DNA of 64,000 nucleotides from Symsagittifera roscoffensis (taxonomy: Eukaryota > Xenacoelomorpha > Acoela > Convolutidae): positions 12,973,088 through 13,037,087 of the forward strand of contig NC_087071.1 in NCBI RefSeq assembly GCF_963678635.1, given 5' to 3'. Under the pieces are notes generated by a model. The model saw only the letters and a list, made by a program, of their open reading frames with translations, made no database searches and was not told the origin of the DNA. The translations under genes were made by a program, and so were the position numbers. Every line of letters starts with the position of its first letter. Positions within the stretch are counted from its first letter, which is position 1. Positions 9,953 through 21,305 of the stretch are shown here, in pieces.

Positions 9953-10734
9953 CCGTGTCCGCATGGCTCTGTTCATTTCAAAATAATGTGGTCCATTTTT
10001 GTAACAAAACTCGCTACGGTAATGAGTTTTTGATGAAAGAGCTTGCACTTAGACTCAACACTAAAGTTCATTTTCCATTATGTCAGTATCAACTGTACAA
10101 ATTTGTTCCGTCAATTCAAAACTGGCTCACATTAGAAAGCGAAAGTACCAAAATCCATTTCTGCAAGCCGTCGTCTGCGTCTGCGAACTTAAAACTGCCT
10201 TGCAAGCCGCACATCCCAAGTCCAGAAGTGCTTACAATCATTCCAACTGCAAGGTTCTTCACTAAAAATGAGATAATGCCTGGGAGATTGGTTCAAGCAG
10301 TGTCTGAGAGAACCATTCGCTGCTGTTATTCTTCGCACTCTTCAGCTGACGAAATAATTGATTTCCTTTCGAGTCTGCAGTTGGAAAGTATTACACCCTT
10401 CGTTTGTCCGGATAAAGATACTCCACTTGACTCTGTGAAAGCTTTTATTTTAATTACGTTCAAACATCAGAAACCAAACACATCAAACGATACGAGTACA
10501 AGGTTGTGGAAAGACAAAATTAACTTTAATAAGAGAGGCAAACGCAAATTTTATCTGGAGAAATATTCAACAAAGCCGCCAGACTACGAGTACCATAGTG
10601 AGCCATTAAGACACAAAGACGCTTTGTCAAACGAAGAATTTTCGAAGGAAAGGATTCAGAAACTGCAAAAACAGCCGAGGAGACAAATATTTCAAAAAAA
10701 ACACCAGACTATGAATACCATAGTGAGCCATTGA
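9953..10734 (+). pseudogene. Artemis/SNM1-type (DCLRE1C-like) nuclease C-terminal fragment
   Basis: An acceptor-like CAAG precedes 9953 and the frame runs to TGA 10732-10734. It matches the C-terminal half of the metallo-beta-lactamase/beta-CASP catalytic domain of Artemis: VVHFCNK.RYGNEFL, then a helix and TKIHFCKP, KLPCKPHI, and the beta-CASP motif SSHSSADEIIDFLSSLQ followed by ITPFVCP. This family opens hairpin ends in non-homologous end joining and cross-link repair. The N-terminal metal-binding HxHxDH part is absent from the window, and the exon phase does not join the zinc-finger exon before it. The C-terminal tail has two PDYEYHSEPLR repeats that lie in different frames because of a 1-nt length difference. 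So this is probably a truncated gene copy, though upstream exons beyond the repeats cannot be excluded. Confidence 0.6.
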
Positions 10735-10965
10735 GACAACCCAGACGCTTTGTCGAAAGTGGAGATTTCGAGGAAAAGGATTCAGAAAGAACACAAAAAA
10801 TGATCCAACAGCTCATCAATATTCAAAAACAATTTTTTACTTTTCGAACGGTATTTTTTAGTTACCGCTTGTAAAAGTTTTTCCTTTCAACGAGGGGATT
10901 TAACCCAGTTTTCAGAGGACATTTCAATTCAGCTTTCAAAAAATACAATCGATCCGTTCTTTATC
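10735..10965. other. frameshifted end of the Artemis-like tail and spacer
   Basis: After the stop, the second PDYEYHSEPLR repeat continues in another frame (DFEEKDSERTQK) to about 10873. Beyond that I see no feature until the minisatellite at 10966. Confidence 0.45.
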
Positions 10966-11185
10966 TCGTCTCAAATGCTGATGAGTGCGGTGATAATTTC
11001 TGAACCAACTGAACCATCTCATCTCAAAAACTGATGAATGCGATGATAATTTCTGAACCATCTCATCTCAAATACTGATGAGTGACTTAGCTGCCATTTC
11101 AAACTGAACCATCTCATCCCAAATACTGATGTTGTTGTCTTAAACAGAACTAAACCTTCTCATCTCAAATACTGATGAGTGACTT
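10966..11185. repeat. 43-49-bp array with hairpin-forming motif
   Basis: Five copies of CTCATCTCAAATACTGATGAG or variants begin near 10969, 11018, 11061, 11110 and 11158. CTCATC and GATGAG in each copy can pair over a 9-base loop. Followed by AACTGCCATTTCAAAC repeats to 11240. Confidence 0.7.
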
Positions 11186-11388
11186 GTCCTCATTTCAAAC
11201 TTGAACTGCCATTTCAAACCCTGAACAGCAATTTCAAACCGTATAGTTAACCACTATTTTAAGATTGGTTTGTGGAGTACGCTGACAAATGGATAATTCT
11301 TTTGGCATTCAAACTCCTATAGATAATAAATCAAATATTCCACCTCTAGCTTTTAATTGTTCATATGCAAGTTCAGTAATAAATAAAA

Positions 11389-11590
11389 ATGCGGAATTCA
11401 CTGACAATTTGCGAATTATACTTAAAATTTGCGGAATCCGCTTACATTTGCGGATTTCGATTACAAACTTTGCGGATTCCACTTACATTTGCAGATTTAA
11501 TTTACATTTTGCGGAATCCACTTACAGTTGCGGAATTCAGAATAACTTGCTATATTTGCTTGTTGCGGAATCCGCAACAGAACAAATGTG
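11389..11590. repeat. degenerate repeat of GCGGATTCC motif
   Basis: TTTGCGGATTCC.CTTACA recurs six to seven times with substitutions at 20-40 bp spacing. The same motif family (GCGGATTCCGC) is found at 52260-52380 and 56320-56440 in the 4-kb duplication and at 46820 in inverted form, so it belongs to a dispersed element. The plus-strand frames across it are low complexity and not believable genes. Confidence 0.6.
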
Positions 11591-11660
11591 CCGACAAAGT
11601 TTAAGTTACAGTTATATGTATGCGGTAAGTTGTATATTGTGAATTTTTTGCTCAAAATCT

Positions 11661-11830
11661 AAACCTCATAGAATAATTCCTTGGTCTTTTTTGATAATTA
11701 TTATTTCTGCTTCTTGAACTATCACAGTATACAGCTTTGTAATTTTTTTATATGATCTGTTGTTAGAACACTTTAGTGATCTATTGTTCTATTGTATCTA
11801 AAAAACTTTTGTTTGCGGTTGTTTGAAAAA
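11661..11830 (-). repeat. copy 1 of a duplicated internal module of the gypsy element
   Basis: Matches 16513-16690 at roughly 75-80%, in the same orientation (CTCAT(A/T)GAATA, TCTGCTTCTTGAAC, TGATCTGTTGTT). It lies after the integrase on the minus strand, while its partner lies between Gag and RT. A direct repeat flanking the pol part could be a remnant of two elements arranged in tandem rather than LTRs. Confidence 0.6.
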
Positions 11831-12629
11831 TTTCGATTAGTTCTGTGTTTTTGATTGAATTGATTCGGATGTTTTTGTGATTTTCTTTTGGAAAAATTTG
11901 GGGTATTGATAATGAATTATTTGAAATTTTAGGTATTTCGTGTTATTACTTTCTTTTGTTTCATCGGCGTTTTGTAGTACTGTAATAGAAAAGAATTGTG
12001 TTAGTTCTCGAAGAGCGCATTCTTTTGGGTATCATTGTAAAAAGTTATCTCTATGTTGTACTATTTCTTTGTTATAAGGATCAAAAATTTTATATGTAAC
12101 AACTGTTGCCTATTCTTTTATCTGGTATGGTCTTTTTGATAGGTTGTAGCCTTTATGATTCTTTTTTGAACTGTAAAGATTAAATTCAAAACAAATGTTT
12201 CTACACTAAGGTCTGATGCTGGAGTAAAACGTGACTTTTTTGAGATTGAATGATTTGTCGATGCAAAAAATTCTAATTAAATTTCATTCTGCTTTTTGTC
12301 TCTGTGTAGAATCCATTCCGTTTTGGTTCCTGATGCTAATTTTGAAACTTATGGATCATGAAAACGATCTTCATCATGAGTGTGAATTGGTAGGTTGTAA
12401 CAAATTGAATCTCTGGTTCGTTTACAATAACCTTGTGTCCTTTTTTTTGATGAATTTGCTGTTAAACTTATAGACTAACGTGGATTTTGGTTAAAAACCT
12501 TTTCAAATAGTGATAGTCCAAAAAATGTTGTGATTTGAGAATTATAGGCTAATGGGAATACTTTTACATCCCTTTATTTTGATCGTTTCCGTCTATGATA
12601 CTGTGATATTATTCTTGCAGTGTGCGTTT

Positions 12630-13060
12630 CGTGTCTTTGACTAGTTCATTAGTCCAGGGAGCATGTGATGTTCTAGGTTTATCTCTATTATAATAAAGCT
12701 ATAAAGCTGACATAAGGTAATTATTTCATTCTCGATGAATTCTGTTCCATTATCTGTTACAAGGATTTCGGGTAGTCCAAATTTTGCTATCTAGTTTTCA
12801 AAAAATGTTGTGTATGCATAATCAGCGTTACAATAGGGTACAATGTTGAGTGCTACGTAATGCGTAAATGCATCAACTTTTACCGTAAAATTTGAATTTC
12901 ATTCTGATGAGGAGTATATAGGGCCATTTGTATCAAAGAAGAATCTTTTATTGAAATATAAATTTTGTCCTTTAAACTCTTGTATCTCTGCTTTTGCTTT
13001 TTGGCGTGGAAAGAATTTATTTAATTGACATGCGGAGAGCTATTGCAAAGTTTTTTATCC
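12630..13060 (-). pseudogene. gypsy integrase core, catalytic Glu replaced
   Basis: The minus strand encodes FGLPEILVTDNGTEF, which carries the second catalytic Asp of the DDE triad, and then PWTNELVKDTKRTLQE followed by a stop. Gypsy integrases normally have PWTNGLVE here, where the Glu is catalytic; here that position is Lys. Strand transfer would not be expected. Frames upstream are broken. Confidence 0.7.
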
Positions 13061-13656
13061 ATTTTTGTTCATACGAGAAAAAAAATAGACGATAATTGAA
13101 TTTGTTTTTTTTTCTCTGATCCCTAGTGTCCTTTCGTATTTCGGGAGTGTGATGCTATTAAATTTAGACCTAATAGTTTAGAGGACTTATTTTCGTATCT
13201 TTGTAATATTAAAAAACACGTGTTTTTTTCATTTACATTATTCATTAGAGTAGGGTTTTGTTTCCTATAATTGTGATATCGGCATTGACGGCGTTGATTT
13301 TCATTTGTGCCAAGATTTGGTTTGCCTAATGACAAGTTGACGGTTTTAGTATTTTTGGATTAATTGGTTTTTATGTTGATTTTTGTTAGAGTTTGTTAAT
13401 TTTCCTGTACAGGGCAGAAATATGTTTTAAATTTCGTTTTCCGACCAAGGTAATTTATCTAAGGGGTCGTGGAAGGCAAATAATATATTGGTAGTGTATT
13501 TTGATTTCTTTCAAGAGGTCATGCCAATATTGTATCAATTAGATCCTCGTTTTCTGTTAGTGGGAATGATTTATTGCATCGTGATTTTTGTTGAAATCAC
13601 TTAAGTTGTGTTTTTTTTCCATGATGAATTTGTTATAGCTTTAAATGTATATTTTC

Positions 13657-13944
13657 CTAGTAAATCGACTTCATGATGATTGTTCTGGCAATCAAGATAA
13701 ACATAAAACGTTCTAGGGTATTCATTTGCTTCTTATTGGAGTCAACTTTGACTGCGTATTTACATTCTAATGGTGGTGATGTGCCGTCTTTTGTCAGAAA
13801 GAATTTGATGTTTTGTGGTATTTCTACATTTGGTTTTCGTGTAAGTAATTCAGGTGGTTTACTTCGACTAAGAGTATCGGGTAGAGCAAGGCTTTTGCCT
13901 TCTGCCCAAACTATATGTACATTTGGAAAAGACATTATGACCAA
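13657..13944 (-). pseudogene. gypsy RNase H-integrase linker
   Basis: The minus-strand frame contains VHIVWAEGKSLALPDTLSR, the segment that in gypsy Pol follows RNase H (the family form is ..G..N..ADALSR), followed by a linker with ECKYAVKVD. It supports the domain order of the element. Confidence 0.75.
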
Positions 13945-13999
13945 TTGAAGTCTATATACTCGATGATTATGGCTAGGATAAATTGAAAAGGGTAAGTTT

Positions 14000-15080
14000 A
14001 GTTGATTAGGGAAAATAGAAAAACTATAAGTTTGTGGTCTGTAAATAGAACTGTTGGATAATTTGACCCAATAATTAGGAATTCAGTTTCGGTTAATCTA
14101 TATATGATGGCTGTAAAATTTCTCATAAATTTGGTGAGTCTTAATTCTGCTTGTGTGGAGAGTAATGAGTTTGCTGATATCAAATGCATTTTTTGCTGCT
14201 TTGATGTGATTGCAAAAGAGCTGCACCAATTCCAAAGTTAGAGGCGTCGCATATAGCGTAAAATGGCTGATTTGAATCTGGGATTGTAATTGAATTTTGT
14301 GCAGTGAGAGGTTTTTCAATTTCATCGAAGCATTTTTATTGTTCTAAAGTACATTCAAAGTTATTTTGTTGTCTGAGAATGGTATAATTTGGTCTTAGGT
14401 ATAAATGACTTTTATGAGGGTTTTTACTGAAAAAGGTAAGCATTCCAAGGAATTCTAAGTTTTTCTTTTTTTTGGATAGTAGTTGAGGTTGAAAAACTGC
14501 ATCTATTTGGGATTTTAACGTTGCTAAAGTAGTTTCTTTGATAATAGGTCCAAGGAATTTTACAGGACTCGATTTAGTTAGATCAAATGAGTTAGATCAA
14601 AAACAGGATTTATCTGGGGGCTGCTTTCATGTTTTCGTTAAAGAAAGTTTGATGGTATTTCTCTAAAGCTTTGAATATTTGGTGTTTGGTTTGGGATTTT
14701 ACAAAAACATCGTCTAATCATGTGATGAAGTTTTTGCTGAGAATTATTGGCTTACAATTTTTACTCATGAAAGCAAAAAAAGCAAAGCTGCTGGTCCTAT
14801 GAATATGCCATAGAAAAGTCTACTGATTTCGTATTGTTGTTCTCCAATAACAAATTGTGTTGATTGATGTGATTGATCACCTAGTGGGTTTCGGTTATCT
14901 GCAGTTTTTATGTATACGGTGGAATGATAGTGTCCGTTTCCTTTTGTAAGTGTTAATTGTGTTGGTCCGATGGTCCAATTGCATTTTGATTCATCAATTA
15001 GTGAAATTAAGTATCGTACATCTAAAGTTATTTTCAGTGGTTCTCCTTTGGCGAGAATAAATACTAGGATGCTAATTGTA
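14000..15080 (-). pseudogene. gypsy reverse transcriptase and RNase H, inactivated
   Basis: From right to left on the minus strand: KITLDVRYLI (RT palm start, about 15050), QFVIGEQQYEISRLFYG (about 14840), GPAA then a small frameshift, and *LDDVFVK, where the Tyr of the YLDD active-site box is a TGA stop (14718-14720 on the plus strand). RNase H shows TETEFLI and VLFTDHKLIVFL near 14130-14010. The protein cannot be made in one piece. Confidence 0.75.
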
Positions 15081-16119
15081 ATTTCTTATGGTTGTTGTTC
15101 AATGTTTACCGGTGACGTAATTTCGTAATGTTCATGAACATCTTAAAGTGTTTATGATTTTCTTGAATTTTGATATCTTGTAAATGTAATGGAATATCAA
15201 TTGCGAGTTGTTTTTTGAAAACTGCGGCGTATTTGAGTGGAAGGTGTAGTGGTGAATTTGTTTTCCAACATCAAACTTTGATGTTGCATAAACCATGAGG
15301 TATTTCAGCAATAATTCAGCTATGTGTTCAAATTCTTATTTCTTCAATTGAGAATATTGAAAATTAAAAAATTTCAAAAGATTTTGTAGTTTATTTGGGT
15401 ATGTTGAAATTTGAAATGTTGGTTTGCTTTAAGGGGTTTTATTAAAATAATCGGTGTTTCTCTTTGAACTTTTTATAAAACATTAAAAGATAATTCTTCA
15501 TCAAGAATTTTTGATTATAGATATTTCAAAGTTATTAAATACTCTCTATGTTTTTCTTCTGTAGGAATAGTTTTGCATTCATTTCGCAATATCCTAACAG
15601 CTCAAAAGGAAGCGTAATTATAAATAGAGTTGTTATATAGACGTAAAATTATTGTATCTGTGTATGTATTTTAGCGTATTTTTTGGATGAATTTATTAGT
15701 CTAAAAACTTATGGTTTGGTCTGAAGTCAAGGTCAGACATATACAGTTTTTGTGTTTTTTGATTGCTGTTATTTGATGAGTTTGGTTGATGATTTTGGTT
15801 GTCAGTGGTCTTAAATGTTGATCTTAAAAAGGTTGAGGTTAAGCGTTGAAAAAATGTTAAAGATGTTTTATTTGGTTTTTTTTTTGTTTTTAATTTGCTA
15901 TTTAGAATGTTGATTGTTGGGTGTTTTTTGTTCCTTTTTGAGTAAATTTTGTTAATTTGAGGAGTATGATTCTTGTTGTCTTGATTGTTTGATGGTTCTT
16001 GAAGTTCTGAGTTAGGGTGTTCAATCTGATAGTAATTCGATTGAGTTGGTTTTTGTTTTAATGATGAATTCTAAGTTAATGACTATAATGTTTTTGGTTT
16101 CCTTTTCGTAACCTTTGCT

Positions 16120-16505
16120 CTCACAGTGTGTGTGGTTTGGATGAGTTTCTGAATTTTCCGTATTGTCAATATCTGGTGAGTCTATATTTATTTCGTTTGT
16201 AGATTTTATTTCAGTAATTTGTCATTCATTTTTTGCTAAACTACCTCTATAGTTTTGGTTTTGTCAAGTTGGATATTGTGAATTGTTTCGCCGAGGTGAG
16301 CAAAACGAGGTTCTACGGGGCTTAGAATGTGAGCGAATCGTTTCGACAAATTTACTTGAGTTTCTGAATTTTCCGAATTGTCAATATCTGGGGAGTCTGG
16401 AGGTGTTTCTTCTGTAGATTGCACTTGAGTAATTGGTCGTTTAGGCTTTGTGTACTACCTCTATAGTTTTGGTTTTCTGAAATTATATTTTGTGAATTGT
16501 TTGCT
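16120..16505 (-). repeat. 232-bp tandem duplication inside the gypsy element
   Basis: TTTCTGAATTTTCCG.ATTGTC followed by the ACTACCTCTATAGTTTTGG block appears twice, beginning near 16128 and 16360. The second copy keeps a Ser/Pro/Glu-rich minus-strand frame (16236-16424) ending in KTKTIEVV. Confidence 0.6.
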
Positions 16506-17050
16506 CATATTCTAAACCTCATTGAATAGTTTCTTGATCTATGTTGATGATTATTAATTCTGCTTCTTGAACCATTACGGTGTATTTTTTTTGTAGTTTT
16601 TTTTAAATGATCTGTTGTTACAACAACTTAGTGATCTGTTGTTCTATTTTGTCTAAAAAAATTTCCATTGCGGTTGTATAAAAAATTTCTTGATGATCAT
16701 TAAAAGAGTACCTATTTCGAGAACTTGAGTCTGAACGACTTCTATTTTAGTTAGATTGGTTATTTCTGGTGGAGTCTGATCTGGAATAATTAATTCTATA
16801 CTATTTGTTTTGACTATTTGTTCTTCTACATAGGTTGTGTGAATACTTTTTATAGTTCGTCTGGTGATCTGCTATTAGGGGATTGTGATCTGCTATCACT
16901 ATAGCTAGTTGGAAGTGGTTTAACTGAGCTAATATTAATTTGAACGTTTTCGTTTAATAAACTCTGATATTTTGTCTTGTGTTTGTAGAAAAACTCATTT
17001 GGTTGTTTGTACTTTGCTGGTGTATTCGAATTATCTTGCTGTTTTTGTTT

Positions 17051-17092
17051 ACATTCAGCAGTACTATGTTCGTTTCTGCGGCAAAAGTTACA
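17051..17092 (-). other. Gag CCHC zinc knuckle
   Basis: The minus strand reads CNFCRRNEHSTAEC, an exact C-x2-C-x4-H-x4-C nucleocapsid knuckle, preceded by a basic KPSFKKW. It fixes the position of Gag upstream of RT in this element. The knuckle itself is intact although flanking frames are broken. Confidence 0.8.
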
Positions 17093-20000
17093 CCATTTCT
17101 TGAAGGAAGGTTTGCCCCTATTATTTGGGTTTTGCTCTCATATGTTCAGATTATGAGTGGTTTGTTCTGCTAGTTCATTATCGGAGTCTTGGATTTTTTT
17201 ATTTGTGAATTTGTGGTTTGAACATTAAGCACGTATTGTAGTTTTAAATTTTCTGTTTCCTCTAGTTTTTTTTCTGTCTCTAATTCTAATTTGTCTACAA
17301 ATTTTTGAAAACCTATATCGGTTTCACGGATTGATGATGAATGTGATGCTCTTTTTTTGCAATTTCTTCTTCTTGTGATGTTGAAAACATCATTAGAAAT
17401 TCTCTCATTTCCGTAATCTTGTATCATGTGTGCTGAGACAATAAGCTTTTCGTGAGAGTTTCGGTTGTTTCTGCAAGTTATTGTATCGCTTCATTCAGAA
17501 GTTACGAGTTTCGTTACATGAAACTCTTTGATGCTGTTTGTTTCATTCAGAATCGAACATTTTTAGAAAATTCTTGAAAAAAAATGTGTCCAAACAAATT
17601 TAATTTCAATGAGTAAAATTGAAAAAAAAATTAGGCTGCGCCGTCGAGTGTGGTTTGTATCAGTGCTGTACGCTTTTGAATCCGATTTTGATGAAGTGGT
17701 GTGCTTATAGACTCTGGGCCTATGTTTAAGTTTAGGTTTGCTGTAACAGCGTTTATGTAACCTCCTTTTGAGAATTAAAAGGTCTCTGCCTGTGATTACC
17801 ATGAGGGTTTTATTAAACAATAAAGGTGATCCACCCATAAGCTATGGATTCATTGTCATTTGCAGTGAATCAGCTGTTTTTGGTTTTTGTGTAAGTTTTG
17901 TATGTTGATTTTTTTGTTGTTTCATGTTGTTGTAAATAGTAATTAACATGATTTCAAGTTTCATTGATTCGGGTTGGTAACCTTGAGTGTTTTTTTTCGA
18001 GATTGCATGATTTTACTGGTTTGTCCCAGTTTTTGTTTTCAAAACGATTGCTGTTGCATTTTTCGTGGTTGTTGGGAAATTATATAAGGTTCGAAAACAT
18101 CTGGTTGAAAAATATAATCTGGCTGAACTTTATCGTTTCAGTGATTTTTTGTTGAATTTTATTATGCTATCTTTGTTTTCAATTAAAGTACTTATCGTTC
18201 TCAGAGTTAAATTGTTGATTCGTTGTGAATTGCCTAATATTTAGAGTGTTTTTGTTTTGCTGAAAAAAATGGGTAATTTTCAGTGCGGTCTGTCGGCGTT
18301 TTTTTTCTCATTAAACAAATACTGATTTGGATACTAGTTTTGGTATCTGTATGGTATAATTATGTTCATGAGATTTTTTTTGTGTTGAGTAAAGTGTTCC
18401 TGCTATTGGATTGCTAATGTTAAATTTGCGAAAAAATCATAACTGTGGTTTGCAAAGATAGTGTCGTTTAAGCGTTTTTGTTTATGAGATTGTCGCTTTT
18501 TGGTAAATGGCCTATTTCTTTGATAAACCGTATGCGAATATTTGGGAACGACGGATGGTGTAACTGTTGATTGCAATTTCGTTTGTGAAAAGAAGGATTG
18601 TTTCTTGATGGTGTTGTAATTGTAGGATGTTTAGGTGAGATACTTTGTGGTGTCATTGTTGGTAGCGTTTCGACTTTTTCTTTGCTTACGAAATTTGATG
18701 GAGTTTTGATATCTTGTTGTGTTAGATTTCATGTTCCGTTAACTGTTTATAGATGTTGAATTTAAACTGATATTGCATGTAGTTTCAATAAATTTTGTGT
18801 TTTAATTTTAAAGTGTGGTATCAGTTGTAAGTGGAGTTACTCTTAAATAAACTCTGTGTACTGAAATGGTTGCAATTGCTGCAATTGAGTTATCGTTTAG
18901 ATTTTTGAAAAAAATACATGAGATCAATTCAGGATCCCAAAAATAGTCTGTTTTGTCTCCCAATATTGTCTGATCGTTCGTTTGTGATCGAAACTTTTTT
19001 CTTTCTTGTGAAGTTAAATCTAAGTTGTGATGAAAAAAGTCTTCAAGAATCAAGCTAAGATTTTCTTAGATCTACTTAAATTACTGTGATATTTCTTTGT
19101 CAGTGAGTGCTTGACGAAATGATTCTAAAAATGTGTGAAACGATTTTTTTCTCGTTTTACTAATGCGTTTCGAGATATTTGTGGTAGCGATACATAAAAT
19201 GTTTCGATAGTTTCTAATATAGAAATATAACTATAAATGATAGAGAAAACATCATTTGTGAAACTTGGGATTCGTTTTTTCTTGAGCTTGGATGTTGAAA
19301 TTTTTTAATATCTACTGTGAACACTTTTGAGAATTATAATTCAAAATTAGCTATTTGTTTTTGGTGTGATGATTGATCTGATTATTGTGGTGGTAGAACT
19401 TCGATTGTATTGCTTTCTTTTTTGTTTGTTTTTCCGATCTAGTGTTTTCACTTTTTTGTTTATGTGGTGTAATTACCAGATCATATCTTTCGTCTTTAAT
19501 CAAAAATAGTTTGGAGTTTTTTTGTTTGTTTGTTTCCTAAGTTAACTCCCGACATATGTGTTAGAATGATGGTTGCGAAATTCAAGGGTTAGCTTTTTTT
19601 AATCCTTAAACGGTTAGTCTTTACAATTTTTGGGAGTTTATCTTAATCCAAGGTGATATGTTGACGTATTTAGACGGGTTGGAGAGAGACTATATCAATC
19701 CGTTAGAATGATTTTATACTTTCTCGGTGGTAAAGTTTTTTACAAGAAAAAAAACAATCTCACTTGGAGCTATGATTTGTGATCGAGGGTTGGAGAATAA
19801 AAAACTAATCTACAAGGTCCAGGTCTAATTAGAACACAAAAAGATCTTTAGATAAAGTTTTAGTTCTTGCTAGTTTCACGATGTGTTTGAGCCTGGGTCA
19901 ACTAAGAAGAGAGGCTTAAGTGAAAGATGATTAACCGAAGTTTTTCATTGTGTCTCCTGAATTGAATGGTTAGTTATTTGAAACATTTCAATTAGTCCTG

Positions 20001-20766
20001 GGTTGTTTATAAGGATCGGAGAGTGAATCGACGTTTGAGATTGTTAGAAACTAGTATGTAAGAGGTAGGGGGACAAAATTGTTCTATTTGATATTATATA
20101 AATTTTGAAAAATAATTTAAAGTTTTAAAGATTCAAGGATAGCCTTGATGATCTGGTTTTAAGATTTATTTAGCTTGAATTAAATTACGAATAGGCACTG
20201 ACAAGATTTAAGTTGAAGGTTAAAAGCTTAAGAAAAGGTTATGTTGGAAACTTGAAATGAGATTAGTTTGTGATTTTTGCTAAATTTAGATAAAGATAGA
20301 AAGAAGCAACGTTAAAGAAGATAATTTTCCTTGAGAAGCAAGGAGGAGTTTTCCATAAATTTGATGAAACTAACTTTTGAATAAATACTAATTAATTTTT
20401 TATTTATTTTGTTTCTTTTTTATTTTAATTTTACAAAAGTTATTTCAAGTTACTGCAGATTTTCGAATTTGAACGATTAATCTTAAATTGGTCTGGTATA
20501 TTCTAGTGTACATCATTGAGAAGTATATCGCTTGGAAATGAATCTTACTGATCTAAGTTTTTCTTATTCCATGTTAGTGAATGAAAATCTACTGAGTTGA
20601 GAACTTTGTAGAGAATTAATCGTTGCAGTCTGCGTCGTTCTATGATATGGGGGCTCGGTCTGCTCTTCAGGTTTTGACATGGTGTTTGCCGTATCCTTTG
20701 AAGTAATGGACTAGACTTATTGGGACGTAGAGACATACTTAATAGGTTTTCTTTACTATCGAACAT

Positions 20767-21152
20767 TTTGTGATGTATTTTCGATCTTATTTCAATTTTG
20801 AATTTGCTAAATCTAATTTTGTTGAGGTCTTGTTCGAGATTCTTGGTCGCAACCGATGAGTTTACATCCGGGGTGGCTCACTCATAGGGTAATTTCAGAT
20901 AATGTACACCGTCTGTTCGTCACACTATCTAATGTTTTAGAGATAGTTTTATCAATAAAATAATTGGATATAAATACTAGTTTCAAACTGGTTCCTGAAT
21001 GCTAACTTGCTACTTTTTTTTATATCGGTGGGTATTCATTAGTAAAAATTACTAATGAATAAAGGTATTGTTAGTAGATCTCTTTAATAGCTAAAACCAA
21101 TACTTCTTTTCAAGTGTCTGGTTACTATCAAGTTCCTCCTTTGTTATTTTAG
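20767..21152. other. spacer before the first recognised receptor exon
   Basis: AT-rich. I looked for a plus-strand exon that would supply the one base needed by 21153 and found none I could support. Earlier exons probably lie beyond the gypsy element or outside the window. Confidence 0.4.
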
Positions 21153-21305
21153 ACAGTCCATTCAGACTTAATGCAGAAACCACGGTGACTGTCAACGATA
21201 GGTTCACCAACTTTACTTTCGTCATAACACAAGTCCACATTTGCCCTAAAACAAATCCAGTGGAACAATGGAGTGAATACGTTATCTCGAACACGATACG
21301 AACAC
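21153..21305 (+). CDS. receptor exon: end of an upstream FN3-like domain
   Basis: Acceptor TTATTTTAG, donor GTTAGT. Enters with two bases and leaves with one. Encodes FRLNAETTVTVNDRFTNFTF, VITQVHICP and EQWSEYVISNTIRT, with the alternating pattern of FN3 strands and one N-glycosylation site (NFT). Its exit phase fits the exon at 28852, giving an Arg at the join, 7.5 kb away. Confidence 0.6.

Larger units (their letters stand above)
11655..20766 (-). mobile_element. decayed Ty3/gypsy LTR-retrotransposon, minus strand
   Basis: Reading the minus strand from right to left: short Gag-like frames (20545-20766, 18808-19053, 17170-17427), a nucleocapsid zinc knuckle (17051-17092), Ser/Pro-rich linker (16236-16424), RT (about 15080-14400), RNase H (about 14330-14000), the RNase H-integrase linker (13657-13944) and the integrase core (about 13060-12630). 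Each domain is broken by stops and frameshifts. No intact LTR pair was identified. The plus strand is strikingly T/G-rich across the region, that is, the sense strand is A-rich. Most of the 9 kb is recognisable only in patches, so both ends are uncertain. Confidence 0.75.

Noticed and set aside
9517-10734. One gene joining the zinc-finger exon to the Artemis-like exon
   Set aside because: The donor at 9858 leaves phase 0, while both possible acceptors at 9941 and 9953 need one base, so the join is out of frame.
10966-11185. Hammerhead ribozyme, because CTGATGAG recurs
   Set aside because: The other core elements (GAAA after stem II and the cleavage-site GTC in proper stems) are not present; the motif is explained by the CTCATC/GATGAG hairpin repeat.
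11661-16690. The two related blocks as the LTR pair of the minus-strand gypsy element
   Set aside because: One copy lies between Gag and RT, they lack TG..CA ends, and no primer site or polypurine tract adjoins them.
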